From: Planctomyces sp. SH-PL62
GTDB lineage: Bacteria; Planctomycetota; Planctomycetia; Isosphaerales; Isosphaeraceae
NCBI RefSeq assembly: GCF_001610895.1
Contig: NZ_CP011273.1
Coordinates: 4,526,001 to 4,590,000, forward strand
Direction of reading: 5' to 3'
Length of the DNA stretch: 64,000 bases
Below are positions 36,802 through 47,055 of this stretch, piece by piece. The position numbers and the translations under genes are program-made. Positions within the stretch are counted from its first letter, which is position 1. The number at the start of each line of letters is the position of its first letter. The notes beneath the pieces are model-generated. The model made no database searches, had not been told where the DNA came from, and was given only the letters and a program-made list of their open reading frames with translations.

Positions 36802-37119
36802 ATGATGCATCGGGACGACACGAGGGCGGTTTCGGCCGGCATCTGGCTGATCGGCATCGGGCTGCTGCTCGCCTCGCGACAGTTCTGGCCCGGGATCCTT
36901 TTCCTGGCCGGCGCGGTCTCGCTGGTCCAGGCCTACGCCCAGCCGAGGAGGCGGAGCGCCGCCCGCGCCGGGATCATCCTCATCCTGGTCGGCTTCTGGG
37001 CGATCATGCGGTTCAGCCTCCCGTTCTTCCTCGTCGCGATCGGGGTCTGGATGATCCTGACGTCGGCCATGACCACGGCCCCGAGCCGCAAGCCGTACAT
37101 CGATCAAACGCTCGACTGA
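36802..37119 (+). CDS. Small four-helix membrane protein, second of two paralogues
   Basis: The 105-residue protein has the same arrangement as its upstream neighbour: GIWLIGIGLLLASRQFWPGILFLAGAVSLV, then a basic loop PRRRSAARAG, then IILILVGFWAIM, FFLVAIGVWMILTSAM and a PSRKPYIDQTLD tail. The shared loop and tail mark duplication rather than chance similarity of hydrophobic proteins. ATG codons at 36802 and 36805 lie directly behind GAGG, so the second may be the real start. It is 76 bases behind the first copy, in the same transcription unit. Function is unknown. Confidence 0.75.
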   Translation: MMHRDDTRAVSAGIWLIGIGLLLASRQFWPGILFLAGAVSLVQAYAQPRRRSAARAGIILILVGFWAIMRFSLPFFLVAIGVWMILTSAMTTAPSRKPYIDQTLD

Positions 37120-37154
37120 GCCCATCCCTGAGACGACGACTTCGGAGCCTCGCC

Positions 37155-37820
37155 ATGTCCTCGGTCCTGCTGCCGCAAGCCTTCTGGTTCCGGGTCTCCG
37201 CCTCCTGTCCTCGGGTCGAAGATCTCCCGCGAGAAGGGAAAGCCGGCCGCCTGCTCGACCTTCCCAACGACTGCGCGATCCCCGACCTCGCGGCGCTCGA
37301 CGGCCGGAGTTCGTGGGCCTCGGTGCGCGTCGGCTGGAACTCGCGAGGGATCGGGATCACGGTCGACGCCGACGGCCTCGGCGCGAATGCCAGGACGCCG
37401 GACCGGGCCGAGGGCTTCGCGAACGTCGTCTTCTGGATCGACACGCGCGACACCCGGAACGTCAGCCGGGCGACCAGGTACTGTCACCGTTTCCAGGGCC
37501 GTATGACGCTCGGCCGCGACAAGAAGACGCTCACCGCCGAGGTCGAGCAACGGCCGATCGCCCGCGCCACGGCCGACGCCCCACTCACCTCCCCTTCCCT
37601 CCTCGCGCATCGCTCCGAGCTGATCAAGAAGGGCTGGCGGTTCGAGCTGTTCCTCCCCGCGGCGGCCCTTCACGGCTTCGATCCCGAAACGAACCGCAAG
37701 CTCGGCTTCGCCTACCAGATCTCCGACGCCGAGCGCGAGGATCAATTCCTGGGCATCGGTCGGGACTTCCCGCTCGGGGAGAATCCCAGCCTCTGGTCGA
37801 CTCTGGAACTCAAGGGGTGA
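37155..37820 (+). CDS. CBM9-like beta-sandwich protein
   Basis: The 221-residue protein lacks a signal peptide and resembles the carbohydrate-binding family 9-like domain seen in DOMON-type proteins. Visible features are a beta-rich chain with [21 protein letters not shown] at about 57-77, [12 protein letters not shown] at about 94-105, and a late [16 protein letters not shown] strand pair followed by [11 protein letters not shown]. No catalytic motif is seen. GGAG precedes the ATG at 37155. It follows the two small membrane proteins by 35 bases, so it probably belongs to the same operon. A binding role is likely; the ligand is unknown. Confidence 0.7.
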   Translation: MSSVLLPQAFWFRVSASCPRVEDLPREGKAGRLLDLPNDCAIPDLAALDGRSSWASVRVGWNSRGIGITVDADGLGANARTPDRAEGFANVVFWIDTRDTRNVSRATRYCHRFQGRMTLGRDKKTLTAEVEQRPIARATADAPLTSPSLLAHRSELIKKGWRFELFLPAAALHGFDPETNRKLGFAYQISDAEREDQFLGIGRDFPLGENPSLWSTLELKG

Positions 37821-37956
37821 GCCCGTCAAGCGGTTGAACCGACCTGTCCCAGCGGGCGGAAATCCCCTAAAATCGAGGTTCATCAGCCCCTCGCGCGGAC
37901 GTCGCGGGCAGTCCCGCTCCGCGCCTCCTCGCCAGAGGGTTGCTGGAGGAACCGCA

Positions 37957-39585
37957 ATGCCTGAATTCGCCTACCAAAACCCCTTCCCGCTTGGTCCCGA
38001 CACGACCGAATACCGCAATCTTGGCAAGGACCTGGTCTCGACTGCGACCTTCGACGGCGACGAGATCCTCAAGATCCAGCCCGAGGCGCTGACGCTCCTG
38101 GCGCGCGAGGCCCTCCGCGACGTCTCATTCCTCTACCGTCCCGCCCACCTGCGGCAAGTCGCCGCGATCCTCGACGATCCCGAAGCCTCCCCGAACGACA
38201 AGGGGGTCGCGATCGCCCTGCTGCGGAACGCCGCCGTCGCCGCCGGCTTCCAGCTCCCCATGTGCCAGGACACCGGCACGGCGACGGTCGTCGCCAAGAA
38301 AGGCCAGCGCGTCTGGACCGGGGGCCACAAGGACGAGGAGTGGATCTCGAAGGGGATCTACGAGACCTATCAGCAGGAAAACCTCCGCTACTCGCAGACG
38401 ATCCCGGTCTCGATGTTCGAGGAGATCAACTCGGGGACCAACCTCCCCGCCCAGATCGACATCCTCGCCACGAACGGTTCGAGCTATGATTTCCTGTTCG
38501 TCGCCAAGGGGGGCGGCTCGGCCAACAAGTCGTACCTGTATCAGGAGACGAAGGCCCTGCTGAACCCGGCGAGCCTGGAGAAGTTCCTCAAGGAGAAGCT
38601 CCGCTCGCTCGGCACGGCGGCCTGCCCGCCGTACCACCTCGCGGTCGTCGTCGGCGGCACCTCGGCGGAGGCGACGATGAAGACCGTCAAGCTCGCCAGC
38701 GCCAAGTATCTCGACCACCTGCCGACCGAGGGGAACAGGCTCGGCCAGGCCTTCCGCGACCTGGAGATGGAAGCGAAGGTCATGGAGATCGCCCGCAAGA
38801 GCGGCATCGGCGCCCAGTTCGGCGGGAAGTATTTCGCCCTCGACGCACGCGTGATCCGGCTTCCTCGCCACGGCGCCTCTTGCCCCGTCGGCCTGGGCGT
38901 CTCGTGCTCGGCCGACCGCAACGTCAAGGGCCGCATCGACCGCGACGGCGTCTGGCTCGAAGTCCTGGAGCGCGACCCCGCCCAGTACATCCCCGCGCGA
39001 TACCGCACCGGCCTGGGCGCGGAGCACGGCGTGAAAGTCGACCTGAACCGGCCGATGGCGGAGATCCTGGCGGAACTCACCCAGTACCAGGTCTCGACCC
39101 CTCTCAAGCTCAACGGCCGGATGATCGTGGCGCGCGACATCGCACACGCCAAGATCAAGGAGCGGCTCGATCGCGGCGAGGGGATGCCCGACTACCTCAA
39201 GGCCCATCCGGTCTACTACGCCGGACCGGCCAAGACGCCCGAGGGGATGCCCTCCGGCTCGTTCGGCCCGACGACCGCCGGCCGCATGGACAGCTACGTC
39301 GACCTCTTCCAGTCTAACGGCGGCTCGATGATCATGATCGCCAAGGGGAACCGCTCGCAGGCCGTCACCGACGCCTGCAAGAAGCACGGCGGATTCTACC
39401 TCGGCTCCATCGGCGGCCCCGCCGCCCTGCTCGCCCACGACAGCATCAAGAAGGTCGAGCTGCTCGAATATCCCGAGCTGGGCATGGAAGCCGTCTACCA
39501 GATCGAGGTGGTGGACTTCCCCGCTTTCATCCTCGTCGACGACAAGGGGAACGAGTTCTTCTCGCAGCTCCCCGTCGTCGCCTGA
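37957..39585 (+). CDS. Fumarate hydratase, class I (4Fe-4S)
   Basis: The 542-residue enzyme interconverts fumarate and malate in the TCA cycle using an oxygen-sensitive 4Fe-4S cluster. The three cluster cysteines have clear counterparts: Cys103 in PMCQDTGTA, Cys223 in TAACPPYHL and Cys317 in GVSCSADR. The C-terminal beta domain contains [30 protein letters not shown] and [13 protein letters not shown], as in E. coli FumA/FumB. GGAGGA lies seven bases before the ATG at 37957. Alternative identity as L(+)-tartrate dehydratase is less likely because the fused alpha and beta halves and full length match fumarases. It converges on the enolase homologue. Confidence 0.92.
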   Translation: MPEFAYQNPFPLGPDTTEYRNLGKDLVSTATFDGDEILKIQPEALTLLAREALRDVSFLYRPAHLRQVAAILDDPEASPNDKGVAIALLRNAAVAAGFQLPMCQDTGTATVVAKKGQRVWTGGHKDEEWISKGIYETYQQENLRYSQTIPVSMFEEINSGTNLPAQIDILATNGSSYDFLFVAKGGGSANKSYLYQETKALLNPASLEKFLKEKLRSLGTAACPPYHLAVVVGGTSAEATMKTVKLASAKYLDHLPTEGNRLGQAFRDLEMEAKVMEIARKSGIGAQFGGKYFALDARVIRLPRHGASCPVGLGVSCSADRNVKGRIDRDGVWLEVLERDPAQYIPARYRTGLGAEHGVKVDLNRPMAEILAELTQYQVSTPLKLNGRMIVARDIAHAKIKERLDRGEGMPDYLKAHPVYYAGPAKTPEGMPSGSFGPTTAGRMDSYVDLFQSNGGSMIMIAKGNRSQAVTDACKKHGGFYLGSIGGPAALLAHDSIKKVELLEYPELGMEAVYQIEVVDFPAFILVDDKGNEFFSQLPVVA

Positions 39586-39599
39586 CCGGAACCCCTTCG

Positions 39600-39629
39600 T
39601 GCGGGCGACGCCCCTCGGGCGCGCCCGCA
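39600..39629. terminator. Stem-loop between convergent fumarase and enolase-homologue genes
   Basis: The eight-base stem TGCGGGCG/CGCCCGCA (39600-39607 with 39622-39629) can be extended by an inner pairing. It lies in the 59-base gap between the two stop codons. No T-tract follows, so intrinsic termination is uncertain. Confidence 0.45.
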
Positions 39630-39644
39630 TGGAGTCGGCGAGGC

Positions 39645-40970
39645 TCAGGGGAGCGTGGCACGTCCGGCGAAGCGGGCGTCCCGGCCGAGAGCCTCCTCGA
39701 TCCGCAAGAGGCGGTTGTACTTGGCCAGACGCTCCGACCGCGCCACGGAGCCGATCTTGATCTGGCCCGCCGCGGTCCCAACCGCCAGGTCGGCGATGGT
39801 GGCGTCCTCGGTCTCGCCTGAACGGGCCGAGACGATCGGACGGAAGCCCGATCGCCGCGCCGTCTCCAGGGCGTCGAGCGTCTCGCTGAGCGTCCCCACC
39901 TGATTCACCTTGATCAGGACGGCGTTCCCCGCCCCGTTCTCGATTCCGCGACCGAGCCGCGCCGTCTGGGTGACGAACAGGTCGTCGCCGATGAGCTGGA
40001 CCTTGCTCCCGAGGCGATCCGTGAGCGCCTTCCAGCCCTCCCAGTCGTCCTCGGCCAGGCCGTCCTCGATGGAAACGATCGGATAGCGCTCCGTCCAGCG
40101 GGCGAGCAACTCGATCATGGCCCCGGCGTCCAGGGGCCGCGAGCCGGTCGCCGAGAAGCGATAAGTCCGGGAGGACTCGTCGAAGAAATGGGTCGAGGCG
40201 ACGTCGAGGGCGATCGCGCCTTGCTCGCCGGGGGTCAGGCCGCAGAGGTTCATCGCCTCCACGACGATCTCGAGCGCCTGCTCGTCGCCGCTCAGGCGGG
40301 GCCCGTATCCCCCCTCGTCTCCGACCAGCGTCGATTCCATGCCGAGCTTCGCGAGCACCTGGCCGACCGCCCGGTACATGGCGACGATCGTCTCCAGAGC
40401 CTGGCTGTAGCTCTCGGCGCCGATGGGGATGAACAGCACGTCCTGGATGTCCAGGTTTCGGCCCGCGTGCAGCCCCCCCGAGATCATGTTGACCATCGGC
40501 AGCGGGAGCGTCGGCTCCTGCGGGACGGCGTCGCCGAGGCCCTTCGCACGGGCCTTCCAGAGCCGATTCAGGTGGAGGAAAAGCTCCTCGCCCCGGGAGG
40601 CCGCCGACGCGTGCGCCACGGCCAGCGATACGCCCAGCAGCGCGTTCGCGCCCAGGCGACCCTTGTTCGGGGTGCCGTCGAGGGCGATCAGCGCGGCGTC
40701 GACCGCCCGCTGGTCGTCCAGGTCCATGTCCAGGAGCGCCGGGGCGATCGTCGAATGGATATTGGCCACGGCCTTCGACACGCCCAGGCCGCCGTAATGG
40801 GCGGGGTCGGCGTCGCGAAGCTCGAGCGCCTCATGGCGGCCGGTGCTGGCCCCGGACGGAACGATCGCCGTCCCCCGCGCGCCGTTGGAGGCGAAGGCGT
40901 CGACCTCGACCGTCGGACGACCGCGCGAATCCAGGACCTGACGAGCCTTCAACGACCGGAGAGTCGGCAT
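39645..40970 (-). CDS. Enolase homologue with altered active-site residues
   Basis: The 441-residue protein aligns end to end with enolase, which converts 2-phosphoglycerate to phosphoenolpyruvate. Preserved parts include the SGASTG loop (39-44), His168 (GGLHAG), Glu219 (VGDEGG), metal ligands Asp256, Glu302 and Asp329, Lys354 in KVNQVGT and Lys405. Two key positions differ. The catalytic-loop motif SHRSGE reads SARSGE, so the conserved His (yeast His373) is Ala382, and the QE motif (yeast Glu168) reads QD at Asp177. The codon for Ala382 is GCC with no ambiguity. It may be a slow enolase, a paralogue with another substrate, or an adapted lineage. It is third in a tight operon with a kinase and an isomerase-like protein. 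Confidence 0.85.
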   Translation of the reverse strand: MPTLRSLKARQVLDSRGRPTVEVDAFASNGARGTAIVPSGASTGRHEALELRDADPAHYGGLGVSKAVANIHSTIAPALLDMDLDDQRAVDAALIALDGTPNKGRLGANALLGVSLAVAHASAASRGEELFLHLNRLWKARAKGLGDAVPQEPTLPLPMVNMISGGLHAGRNLDIQDVLFIPIGAESYSQALETIVAMYRAVGQVLAKLGMESTLVGDEGGYGPRLSGDEQALEIVVEAMNLCGLTPGEQGAIALDVASTHFFDESSRTYRFSATGSRPLDAGAMIELLARWTERYPIVSIEDGLAEDDWEGWKALTDRLGSKVQLIGDDLFVTQTARLGRGIENGAGNAVLIKVNQVGTLSETLDALETARRSGFRPIVSARSGETEDATIADLAVGTAAGQIKIGSVARSERLAKYNRLLRIEEALGRDARFAGRATLP

Positions 40971-40999
40971 CGCGGATCACCTCGGAGATCGAAATATGT

Positions 41000-42025
41000 T
41001 CAGGAGCGGGATCGACCGACGCGGTCGAGGATCTCGTGCATCCCGTCCCAATCGGCGGGAGCTTCCTCGAAGAGCGCCAGCGCCGAGCGCCTGGCCGTCT
41101 CGCGCCTCGGCCCGTCGAGATATTCGACCGGGCTCTTGCCGTCGACCCTCGCGAGCAGGCACGCGGCGGTGTGCCGGATCGCCCGTGAGGAAAGCTCGGC
41201 CGGGGGACCGAGACGATCGCCCAGTTCATCGAAATAGGCGGCCAGGAAACCCGCTGCGAGACGTTGATAGTCGGCGTCGCCCACCACCCCGTGGATTCGC
41301 TTGAGCGCCAGGTGGCTGAGGAAAAAGCCGAGGTCGAAGCCGGGATCGCCGAGGTGGGCGCACTCGAAGTCGAGCAGCACGAGCCCCCGCGCGTGGATGA
41401 GGATGTTCTTCGGGCTGAAATCGCCGAGCACCAGGCCGCGGCGGTCTTCAGGGAGATTCATCTCGGCGATCAGGGCGTCGAACTTCGGGGCGAGGTCGGG
41501 ATGGGCCCGCGCCGTGGTCCGATAGTAGGGATCCACACGTAGCTCGTCGAAGAGCGACGTGTCGGCGAGGCGCGGCGAGAACGCGGGATGGCGAGGGGCC
41601 TGGGCGTGGATGATCGCCAGGAGCGTTCCCAGCCTGGCGGCGACCTCGGGGTCGGCTTCGCCGCGCATCAGCCGGGCCTTCCACGTCTCGGAGTCCTCCG
41701 GTGCGCAGGTCATCCCGAAGAGGTATTCCTCGCGATCCTCGAACAGGATGCGGGGCGTGGCGCCGGCGGGGAGGAGTTCGGCGAGCACGCGGAGCGTCGC
41801 GTACTCGACCCAGATCCGGTCCAGCCGGGCGAGCCACTCGACGGCCACCCGCAGCCGTTCGCGGCACTGTTTGACGACGAATGGTTCGCGATCGGCCGCG
41901 TCCACACGCAGCACGACGTTCGAGACGCCGCCGCTCAGCTCGCGCACCGAAACGGGGACCCCCGCGCCGATCCTCCCGGACTCGCGGAGGTAATCCGCCG
42001 TATTCTCGGCCGTCAATTCGTGCAT
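41000..42025 (-). CDS. APH-fold kinase related to 5-methylthioribose kinase
   Basis: The 341-residue protein has a protein-kinase-like APH fold. Lys52 in FVVKQ is the ATP-binding Lys. The catalytic loop is LGDFSPKN with Asp202 and Asn207, and DFE at 219-221 is the metal-binding motif. The N-terminal LTAENTADYL and the VKQCRERLRV...EW...LDRIWVE stretch resemble MtnK, the methylthioribose kinase. The loop has Leu-Gly-Asp where MtnK has His-Gly-Asp, so the substrate may differ. ATG 42025 is preferred to an upstream TTG that lacks a ribosome binding site. The gene begins 13 bases after the isomerase stop and ends 29 bases before the enolase homologue, which indicates one operon. Confidence 0.8.
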   Translation of the reverse strand: MHELTAENTADYLRESGRIGAGVPVSVRELSGGVSNVVLRVDAADREPFVVKQCRERLRVAVEWLARLDRIWVEYATLRVLAELLPAGATPRILFEDREEYLFGMTCAPEDSETWKARLMRGEADPEVAARLGTLLAIIHAQAPRHPAFSPRLADTSLFDELRVDPYYRTTARAHPDLAPKFDALIAEMNLPEDRRGLVLGDFSPKNILIHARGLVLLDFECAHLGDPGFDLGFFLSHLALKRIHGVVGDADYQRLAAGFLAAYFDELGDRLGPPAELSSRAIRHTAACLLARVDGKSPVEYLDGPRRETARRSALALFEEAPADWDGMHEILDRVGRSRS

Positions 42026-42038
42026 GGTCGGGACCGGC

Positions 42039-42809
42039 TCAAAGGAGCGTTTCAAGGAGGAGCTTGAGCTTGCGGACCTCGACCTCGCGATCGAACGCGT
42101 TGTCGGGGCGATCGAGGATCGCGACGGTCAGGGCGCGATTGTAGCCGGCCCGTTGGAGCAGGTTGACGATCCGGGCGTACTCGATCTGCCCCTGGCCGAT
42201 GCGCACCTGAAACTCGTTCGCGTGCTTCCCCGTGTCGCGCAGGTGGATGTTCTGCACGTAGGGATAGAGCTGATCGACGTCGGATTCCTTGGAGGGTCCG
42301 CCGACGTAATGGCTGGGATCGAGGGTCAGGCCGAGCCCGGGAACCGACTTGCAGAGCTTCAGCGCCGTGGCGGCGTCGCCGGTGACCGAATCACGATGCG
42401 TGATGAGGGCCAGGACGAGGCCCTGGCGCATGGCGGTCGACGAGAGGCTCGTCAGACGCTGGATCTCGGCGTCCAGCGACGAGCCCGCGGGGGCGGCCGT
42501 CATCGTGAGGACGGCGACGTTCAGCAATTTGGCGAACCGGCAGTGGTTGTCGAACCGCTTCTTCTGGACGGGGTCGGCCCAGTCGACCGGTCCGAAATCC
42601 AGATAGAGGGTCGAGGGGATGAGCGCCGGGCCTCGCTTGAGCCTCAGAATGGCCGCTTCCGGATCGTCGCCGACCTCGGAAGGGCGCAGGTGCTGGCCGT
42701 CCTCCACGATGGCGAGCTCGAACTTGTCGAACTCCAACTCGGCGATGTGCCGAAGGGCGGCCTCCAGGGGCTCATTCGCGAAGCAAAGCGTGCTACAGGC
42801 TACGAACAC
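42039..42809 (-). CDS. Sugar phosphate isomerase/epimerase-like TIM-barrel protein
   Basis: The 256-residue protein fits the xylose-isomerase-like (AP endonuclease 2) TIM-barrel superfamily. The family pattern is visible in the start VACSTLCFANEPLEAALRHIAELEFDKFELA, a central VAVLTMTAAP strand, GLTLDPSHYVG containing the usual Asp and His, and NIHLRDT with a further His. It lacks a signal peptide. These enzymes move carbonyl groups or invert sugars using a divalent metal. It is the first gene of the operon with the kinase and the enolase homologue, which suggests that all three act in one sugar pathway (inference). The substrate is unknown. Confidence 0.82.
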   Translation of the reverse strand: MFVACSTLCFANEPLEAALRHIAELEFDKFELAIVEDGQHLRPSEVGDDPEAAILRLKRGPALIPSTLYLDFGPVDWADPVQKKRFDNHCRFAKLLNVAVLTMTAAPAGSSLDAEIQRLTSLSSTAMRQGLVLALITHRDSVTGDAATALKLCKSVPGLGLTLDPSHYVGGPSKESDVDQLYPYVQNIHLRDTGKHANEFQVRIGQGQIEYARIVNLLQRAGYNRALTVAILDRPDNAFDREVEVRKLKLLLETLL

Positions 42810-42938
42810 CGTCTTCTCCTCCTACGTCCCACCGCGCCCCGCGCCGGACTTCGCCCCCGGCGTCGCGGCGAGCCTCTCGGCGCGTCGAAGACCGGGGGAT
42901 TCCCAGGCGGGCCCGGTCTTCCACCGGGCGAGCCGATC

Positions 42939-45900
42939 TTACCGCAGGGTTCGATCGGCCGGTAGGGCAGAAGCGGCCGGCGCGTCCTCGCGGGGCTCGG
43001 CCCGGGCCGCCGACAGGTCGCCGGGCCTGGTGCCCCGAAGGAGCGCCTGAAGGCCCGGGTGCCTGGCCCAGTGGGAATCGGCGAGGCGGGCGAACTCCGC
43101 GTAGCGTTGCTCGCGATACGCCTGCAAGGCGGCCAGGAGCGTCCGCTGGGCGTTGAGCCGCACGGCCTTGGGGGCGATCTCTCCCAGGACGCGGACGTCG
43201 TCGATCCAGAGCGTGCCGGGCCCGGTCGATTCGAACCGCAGTCGGGCTGATGCGAGCCCCCCGGGCGGGATGTCCGACGCCCGCACGACGAGCGCCCGCC
43301 ACTCCGTGGAGACTGCGGCCTCGGATCGCCGGACGTAAGGTCGGCCCTGGTGTTCGCCCTCGATCCAGATGCGGACGTTCTGCCCCTTGTCGCCCCGTAG
43401 ATAGGCCTGGACGAGCATGCTGGTCCCCGCGCCGGGGCGGAACTCGCCGCTGAGGACGGACGCCGCCCCCTGGGGAGACTCCAGCTTGAGGGAGCGAGAG
43501 CCGGCGTGCGGCTGCGCCTCGTCGAGCGAGGCGGCGGCCCCGCCTCGCGCCCCCGTGTCGAGCCTCCAGCCGCCGGGGATCGGCGTCGCCGTCTCGCCCA
43601 CCGTCGCCGAGGCGGGCGTCACCGGCTCCTGCTCGAAGCCGGCGTTCGGCGGCTCCACCAGGGGGTTGTCCAGCCCTCGGTTCAACGTGGCGAGCTGGAT
43701 CGAGAGGTCCTGAAAGCGGGCTTCCATCGTCGCCAGGACGGCCTCGGGGGGATAAAGCGTCGGCTTCTCCAGCGAGGCTCCCGCAGCGCCCACCCGGACG
43801 ACCGACAGGCCGTAGGGGGCCAGGTCGATGACCAGTTGCCGCCCCCCATCGGCCGCCTGCGGGGCCAGCTTCAATCGACGTCCGAGGTCCTCCACGATCG
43901 CCGAGGGGTCCCCTTTGACGACCCCGGCCAGGCGGATCGCGTACGGGGTGTCGTTGACGATCTCCAGGATCGTTCGGCCCGAGTCGGGGAGGGCCCGGAC
44001 CACGACGCCCGAATCCTTCGCTCCCGCGGCGGGCTCGGCGGCGGGGCGGTCGTTGACGGGAAGACGGCGGAAAACCTCGGAGAAGCGGCGGACCCGCTCC
44101 TCGCGACCGGCCACGGCCGTCGCGGTCAGGACGATCCATCGGGCGTCGAGCGCCGCGACCGCGTGGGCCGTCGGGACGTCGACCGCAAGTGCGTCCCCGG
44201 CCGGGGGGCCGTCGCAGTCGGTCGCGTGATTCGGCCCGACGCGCCGCCGAGGGGGGCTCGTCCTTCGCTCGGGACAAGTTCGTGCTCGGCGTGGAGGAAG
44301 ACACCCCGCCGAGAGAAGGGGAGCAGCTTCTCGTCAAGGTCTGGGTGGACGGCCAGGTCGCGGGCCAGGTCGTCGGCCGACAGTCCCGCCCCCCGGAACA
44401 GCACCGGAGCCTCCGGTCCCTTCGGCCACTCCTCCAGATCGAGCCCGACGCTCCGCCACGCCTGGCTCGGCGCGAGCCCCGCGAGGTCCACGCGACGAGC
44501 CTCCGCGCCCACCGGACCGTCCTCGAGCGTAGGCGTGGCGAGGGCGAGGATCGATCGGGGCGCGGTCTTGCGTGCCGCCTCGTTCAACTCGGCGTACAAC
44601 CCGGCTACGGCCTTGGATCGCCAGGTCAGCCAGGGCATTCGGCCCACGCCCGCGAGGTACTTCGCCCGCACCTCGAAACGCCCGGGGTCGGTCGACTCCA
44701 GGCCCGGGATCTCCTTGGCCACCTCCGGCCCGAACGTCTCGCGAACGAACCGGGAGAAGGTCTCGTCGTCCATGCCGGTGTCCGGCGTCCCCAGCAAGGT
44801 CGGGCCGCGTCCCAGGCGGACGAGCACCCCCGCGAAGCCGGCTCGCCCCCCGCTCTCGGAGAGGGCTTCCACGATCCGGCGCTTGATCGCCTCGCGGACT
44901 CTGGGGTGCAGTGGCTGGTACATCCCGCCGTCGGGTTCGCCGGTGGCCCCGATCCGCGCAAGGCCTTGTTGGATCGACTCGGCGGAGTCGGGCGGGGGGA
45001 GTTCGGGGAACGCATCGGGGCGGCCGAGGTCGGGCTCGATCCAGACCGCGACGCCGTTTCGGGCCAGCACGCGAAGGATCAGGTCCAGCCGGTCCGGCCC
45101 CGTCGCATCCTCGTACAGCCGACCGGCGAGCCGTCGCCGTCGGGGCCGATCCTCAAGTCGTTCGGGAAGGACGACGAACGTCGCCCCGCAGGTCGCAAGG
45201 TAGCTCGCGAGGTTTTCCGCCGTGGTCAGGGGGTCGTCCAGGCCCGGCTCGGGAGAGACCGAGAAGCGGTCCAACGCGTCCCTCCCCGCCAGGTGGAGCC
45301 CGACCCCGCGACCATCGGCGTCCGCCCTCGGCGGCTTCGCGTCGGTCGGCTGGGGATCGAGCTCGACGAGCCGGACCGAGCCGATGGTCACGTCGGAGGT
45401 GGGATGGCGATTCAGCAGGAACAGGACGGGCTCGGCCGCGCCCGGCCACAGGAGCCACTCGATCGTCGTCGCGCCGGGCTTCCCGGCCGGGGAGCCGACG
45501 CCGCAGGAGTCGAGCAGCACTTTCGGGCGGCGATCCGACGAGCCGGGATCGATGAGCAGGGCCCCCAGCGCGGACGGATCGCCGCCGGCGACCGAGACCG
45601 TCAGGCGGTGCGGACGTTCCGGGTGGAGGGCGGGATGCAGCGAGACCGCCGACCAGGCCAGCCCCCGTTCGTCGGCCGCGGCGAGCCGCCCGGGCTCGGC
45701 GCCCGCCTTGGCGATGAAGCCACGGAGCCACTCCCGCTCTTTCTCGTGACGAGACGCCTGGGCCAGGATCTCCGCGGGGGGCTCCCACGCCGAACCGCCG
45801 GAGACGGAAGGCGACCGGCCCCAGGCCGAGAAGCGGGCGCCGCGCAGCCGGGAGAGGTCGAAGGAGTCGATCTCCGCCTCGCGAAGGGGCGTTTCCCCTC

Positions 45901-46824
45901 CCAGGAGCGCGACCGAGGGCTTCGCGCTCTGCGGGGCGAGGACCACCATGACGACTCGACGCAAGGCCGAGCTGGCCCCGCCGACCGGCTTCCGACGACG
46001 GATCAGGCGACCGATCCGTGACCCCTCACGAGGTCCGGCGCCGGTCGCCTCCCACGCCGCCTCGACTTCCAGGACGTAGGTCCCTTCCTGGGTCGGGGCC
46101 GGGACCGACCAGATGCGAGTCGGCGGATCGGGGCGATTGGCGGGGAGCAGCTCGCGCTGCTCAAACTGCCAGACGGGCTCTTGCTTGCCGATCGGCCGGA
46201 GCACGGCCGTCGTCCGAACGGTCACGTCGATCGCGTCGGGCTGGAGGATATTGTAGCCGATGGTCACCGGGACCGCCGCGCCGGGCTCGGCGAGGCCCCC
46301 TCGGCCCCCGCGCCGAAATCGATCGCCAGCACGTCCCAGGCGACCCGCTCCAGGGTCAGGCTCAGTCCCGAATCCTGGGCGACCGTCTGGGTGCGGTCGA
46401 GGACGGCGGAGATCGGCGAGCGGACCTCCTGCTCGCCGCGACGGACCACCAGGGTCGAGTCGAGTCCGGCCTCGATCCTCAGCCGGACGCGGCCGGTCGG
46501 CTCGGAGCCCAGCCGCCACGCGCCGGCGTCGGTCGGCGAAGGTCCGCCGTCTCCGCGCCGCGAGGGCTCGGCGTCCCAGGGCCAGGCCACGGCCTCGAGC
46601 ACGCGACCGTCGGAGAACTCCAGCAGAACGTCTTGCGCGGGGGGCTCCAGGGCCGGCTTCTTCTCGGGAGCGGCGGGCACGGCCCAGCTCAGCTCGACCG
46701 TCAGCGCGACTCTTTGTGGGGCCTCCTCGCCGTCGCGAAGTCCGACGCCGAGCGCGGAGGGGGCCAGGGTCCCCATCACGGACACGGCCAGAATCGCCAG
46801 GACCTCGCGCCATCCCCTGCGCAT
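42939..46824 (-). pseudogene. Large exported glycosidase-like protein gene interrupted by two one-base shifts
   Basis: Three consecutive frames on the minus strand read as one protein of about 1290 residues. Part one (46824 to about 46290) has a signal peptide (MRRGWREVLAILAVSVMG). Part two (about 46290 to 44255) has family-10-glycosidase-like segments such as YLATCGATFVVLPERL and VLARNGVAVWIEPDLGRPDAFPEL. Part three (about 44250 to 42939) ends with a CBM4/9-like beta domain (NAGFEQEP...GGWRLDTG...LWIDDVRVLGEI). Part one meets part two at a run of five C (46294-46298), and part two meets part three at a run of six G (44251-44256). One extra base in each run restores the frame. Sequencing error or a recent pseudogene are both possible. 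Function is unknown. Confidence 0.7.
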
Positions 46825-47055
46825 GCGCCCTTCGCCGCCTCTCCTCGTTCGTGTTCCCGGGGCCATCCTCGACCAGCTCGCGGCGTCCGTGCCGTGCGGT
46901 GGGTCGTGGGGCCGATCGGCCGTTCCATCCCGGCGGCACGCGGAAGGCGTACCGACGGGGTGCGTCAAGAAATGCATCTCAGTCCAGGAATCGGCGTTCG
47001 GCGGGGCGCACTTCACCCCAATTCGAGGAATCCGGCAAGATCGTTCCCGTCGCCC

